Assembly (NCBI GenBank): GCA_016793325.1 | Contig: JAEUKI010000052.1 | Span: 434,001 to 498,000, forward strand | Origin: Myxococcales bacterium | GTDB taxonomy: Bacteria > Myxococcota_A > Polyangia > Polyangiales > Ga0077539 | DNA: 64,000 nucleotides | Reading direction: 5' to 3' | Made by a program: the position numbers and the translations under genes | Part shown: positions 62,209-64,000 of the stretch, piece by piece | Position numbering within the stretch: the stretch's first letter is position 1 | How the letters are laid out: each line of letters starts with the position of its first letter | The notes under the pieces: model-generated | What the model was told of the DNA's origin: nothing | What the model saw: only the letters and a program-made list of their open reading frames with translations | Database searches by the model: none

Positions 62209-63270
62209 CTACGGCGGTAGCTGACACAGTCCGGTAGCAGTCGCTGTCCAGACGAGCACGCGACGCTCGATCGCGAGATCGCACGCGGCGCCGTAGAGCT
62301 GGATCGTCCTGCGCGATTCGTCTGCCCAGTCCCACCCGTCGCGACGGGATGTATCGCGAGCGACCGAGCTTCCGCCGCCGATCAGAGTCTCGCCTTGCAT
62401 CTGCCGATCATCTCGCTGAACGACTCGGCACAGCGCTGCTTCCAACAACGGACGCGCGAGCGATTGCTCGATCTCCACTCGACGTTCAGCGCGGAGATAC
62501 GGCACCGGGCCCCGAGACGGAAGTCCGCCCGCGAGCGCCATATCTGCCAGAAACCGCTCGTAGATCGGCACCAGTCGCGGCTCTGGTGATGCCCCCGTGA
62601 GTCCCAGCACAGTCGTCGATACGTTCTCTGAACGCAACAAGCGAATGAGGTTTGTAATTCGCTCGTCGTCGAGACAACTGCCTGGATAGGTAGGGGGGCG
62701 ACGGCAAGAGTCGTCACCAGTACCAGATAGGCAAACACAACGGTCGAGCGAATGCTCGAAATTGCAACCTGCGGCACCGTCCGTGACGAGGACGACGAAT
62801 CGGGCGCGGAGCGGGTCAGCGACTTGTCGCGCGCGATGCATCGTCGCAGCGGCGAGCAGACCCTCGTACGTCGGCGTTCCGCCGTTCATCACGGGCCCCG
62901 GAGGAAACTCTCGCATCAACCTCGCGAGATCCTCGGTCGGCGGCTGCGCCGCCACGGGATCGGCGCTGCACGCATCGCGACCGAACTGCCCCCGCGGAAA
63001 GAACGCCATCCCGACCCGCGCGACGCCCTGCAGCTGCGGGATCACCGTTCGCAGCGCGCGGTCGAGCGCGGTCCAATAGGTCTCTCCCTCGGCGTTGCTC
63101 TCGCCCATGCTCGCCGATCGATCCACCACGAACATGATTTCGGGTGCGTCGGGCTCGAACCGCGTCACGCACGGAACCGCAAGGCCCGTCTTCGACCCGC
63201 AGCCGCTGCCCAACATCACGAGCGACGCGATCACAAAGGCCCTCCGTTCGGCGCTCTGCGATCGACCCAT
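62209..63270 (-). CDS. VWA-domain lipoprotein
   Basis: This 353-residue protein has a lipobox LGSGC (Cys24) and a von Willebrand factor A domain. The MIDAS metal site is DRSASMG (Asp50, Ser52, Ser54), followed by 'GGTPTYEGL' and 'VVLVTDGAAGC'. A cysteine-rich insertion ('NFEHSLDRCVCLSGTGDDSC...SC') lies in the middle. The C-terminal part has further Cys residues. Secreted VWA lipoproteins of this build are frequent in Myxococcota; the ligand is unknown. The ATG at 63270 has no strong ribosome site. Confidence 0.8.
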   Translation of the reverse strand: MGRSQSAERRAFVIASLVMLGSGCGSKTGLAVPCVTRFEPDAPEIMFVVDRSASMGESNAEGETYWTALDRALRTVIPQLQGVARVGMAFFPRGQFGRDACSADPVAAQPPTEDLARLMREFPPGPVMNGGTPTYEGLLAAATMHRARQVADPLRARFVVLVTDGAAGCNFEHSLDRCVCLSGTGDDSCRRPPTYPGSCLDDERITNLIRLLRSENVSTTVLGLTGASPEPRLVPIYERFLADMALAGGLPSRGPVPYLRAERRVEIEQSLARPLLEAALCRVVQRDDRQMQGETLIGGGSSVARDTSRRDGWDWADESRRTIQLYGAACDLAIERRVLVWTATATGLCQLPP

Positions 63271-63600
63271 GGGCGAAGTTCACCACCACTGACCGCGGGG
63301 ATCAAAACAAGGTTCATGGGGGTGCTGGAGGCGTGCGGGATGGGACCGAGCGTTCGGCCTCCGGCGCTCACCGCCAATGTCGCTCGGGCGTGGAGCAGCG
63401 CATGTGGTCTTGCGGTGCTCCAACTCGACCTCGAACCTTGTGGCCTGACCCCAGACCCCCCGCGAGTCGACCCCAGGGCCACCCAATGCCACCCCAGGGC
63501 CGCCGCCGGCCACCCCAGGGCCACCCAATGCCACCCCAGGCCCGCCGTTGCTCCACCCCAGGCCCGCCGTTGCTCCACCCCAGGACCGCGCTCGCGAAGC
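63271..63600. other. intergenic stretch with repeats, no gene
   Basis: About 330 bases between the VWA gene and the last, truncated gene. It is Cys-/Pro-coding in several frames only because of its C-rich repeats. I see no ribosome site or conserved motif in any frame. Confidence 0.6.
63471..63584 (-). repeat. GC-rich tandem repeats with G-quadruplex potential
   Basis: A 28-base unit CCCCAGGGCCACCCAATGCC + ACCCCAGG occurs at 63471-63498 and again at 63513-63540 (period 42). A 22-base unit (CCCGCCGTTGCTCCACCCCA + GG) occurs at 63541-63562 and 63563-63584 (period 22). The minus strand is full of GGGGTGG runs. It lies upstream of the VWA gene and downstream of the truncated gene. Confidence 0.85.
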
Positions 63601-64000
63601 TCAGCCCTTTGGCGTCGGCTCACCGGGGTTCGGCGTCGCGGGCTCAGCGCTGTCGGAGCCCAACCCGAACACCGCTCGCGTCGCGATCGGCACCAGCGCA
63701 GGCACCCTTCGATCGCTCGCCTTCTTCGCGTTGAAGACCGCGCGAAGGCCCCGCATCCGCTCGATGCACACACCATCGAGCCGATCGATCTCGCTCTGGG
63801 GAACCGGCGACCCGGCGCGCGCGCCGCCGCTGTCGCCGCTACGATCGATCTCCACTGCGAGCTTCTCGATCTCGTCAAGCTTCGCTGCGGTGATCTGATC
63901 CGCCTCGAATCGTCGAGCGAGCTTCGCGTCTCGTGCGGCCGCTTTTCGTGCCTCGTCGACGAGGTTGTTCAGCGTCTTCGCGAGGCGCTTCGGCTCTTGT
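63601..64000 (-). CDS. C-terminal end of an unknown helical protein, 5'-truncated
   Basis: The reading frame is open from the stop at 63601 to the right edge, giving about 133 codons of the C-terminal part; the start lies outside the window. The first visible residues (read from the edge: PKRLAKTLNNLVDEARKAAA) form long charged helices with repeated Ala, Lys, Glu and Asp, as in a coiled coil. A tail rich in Pro and Gly (PATPNPGEPTPKG) follows. I do not recognise the family. Confidence 0.62.
   Translation of the reverse strand, partial: QEPKRLAKTLNNLVDEARKAAARDAKLARRFEADQITAAKLDEIEKLAVEIDRSGDSGGARAGSPVPQSEIDRLDGVCIERMRGLRAVFNAKKASDRRVPALVPIATRAVFGLGSDSAEPATPNPGEPTPKG

Noticed and set aside
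63471..63584. Possible CRISPR array
   Set aside because: The repeats abut each other with no unique spacers of constant length and no cas genes nearby.

Overview
The window is GC-rich bacterial chromosome with about 50 tightly packed protein genes on both strands. Many genes overlap by 1-4 bases, and convergent gene ends are often only a few bases apart. I see no tRNA, rRNA, insertion sequence, prophage or CRISPR array. The gene content points to a Gram-negative, Myxococcota-like bacterium, perhaps near Sandaracinus or Polyangium. Signs are PEGA/TPR proteins, myxobacterial-type outer-membrane barrels, lipoproteins with Asp/Thr/Ser-rich 'DTG' linkers, a fused MFS/spermidine-synthase protein, GTG starts and an FtsY with an N-terminal membrane segment. 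This placement is inference from gene content; no marker gene was compared.

Layout: 1-2522 is the end of a fatty-acid synthesis operon (fabG, acpP, fabF) plus rpiB. 2556-14034 holds an acyl-CoA synthetase, a secreted double-SRPBCC protein, a 43-residue membrane peptide with its own promoter, a TPR/PEGA protein, a histone-deacetylase-family enzyme, two HAMP membrane proteins without an output domain, and HEAT-repeat and Ig-like envelope proteins. 14123-19953 carries ftsY, two tandem outer-membrane barrels and a membrane-anchored metallopeptidase with a Thr-rich partner. 19987-34190 carries truA, an outer-membrane barrel coupled to a 13-haem cytochrome c, a TPR/helix-turn-helix protein, a lipoprotein amidohydrolase, an MBL hydrolase, scoA/scoB, a metallophosphoesterase, the MFS/spermidine-synthase fusion and ridA.

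34197-41595 is one minus-strand run. In transcription order it is a GAF histidine kinase, hisZ, purA, two unknown proteins, a radical SAM/SPASM enzyme and an FGE-fold protein. The last three genes are joined by 4-base overlaps and look like a peptide- or protein-modification module. 42609-49265 has an ATPase-TPR protein coupled to a CCA-adding enzyme, an acyltransferase, a lipoprotein and a pseudouridine synthase. 49329-59704 holds a giant repeat/PDZ protein and tamA-tamB. 59765-62118 encodes a two-gene Rieske/cytochrome b complex in which cytochrome b, subunit IV and a dihaem cytochrome c are one chain. The right end has a VWA lipoprotein, a GC-rich tandem repeat and a truncated gene.

Three features deserve most attention. 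They are the barrel/13-haem pair (possible electron conduit across the outer membrane), the radical SAM/FGE module, and the Rieske/cytochrome b fusion, which seems to lack one haem-b histidine.
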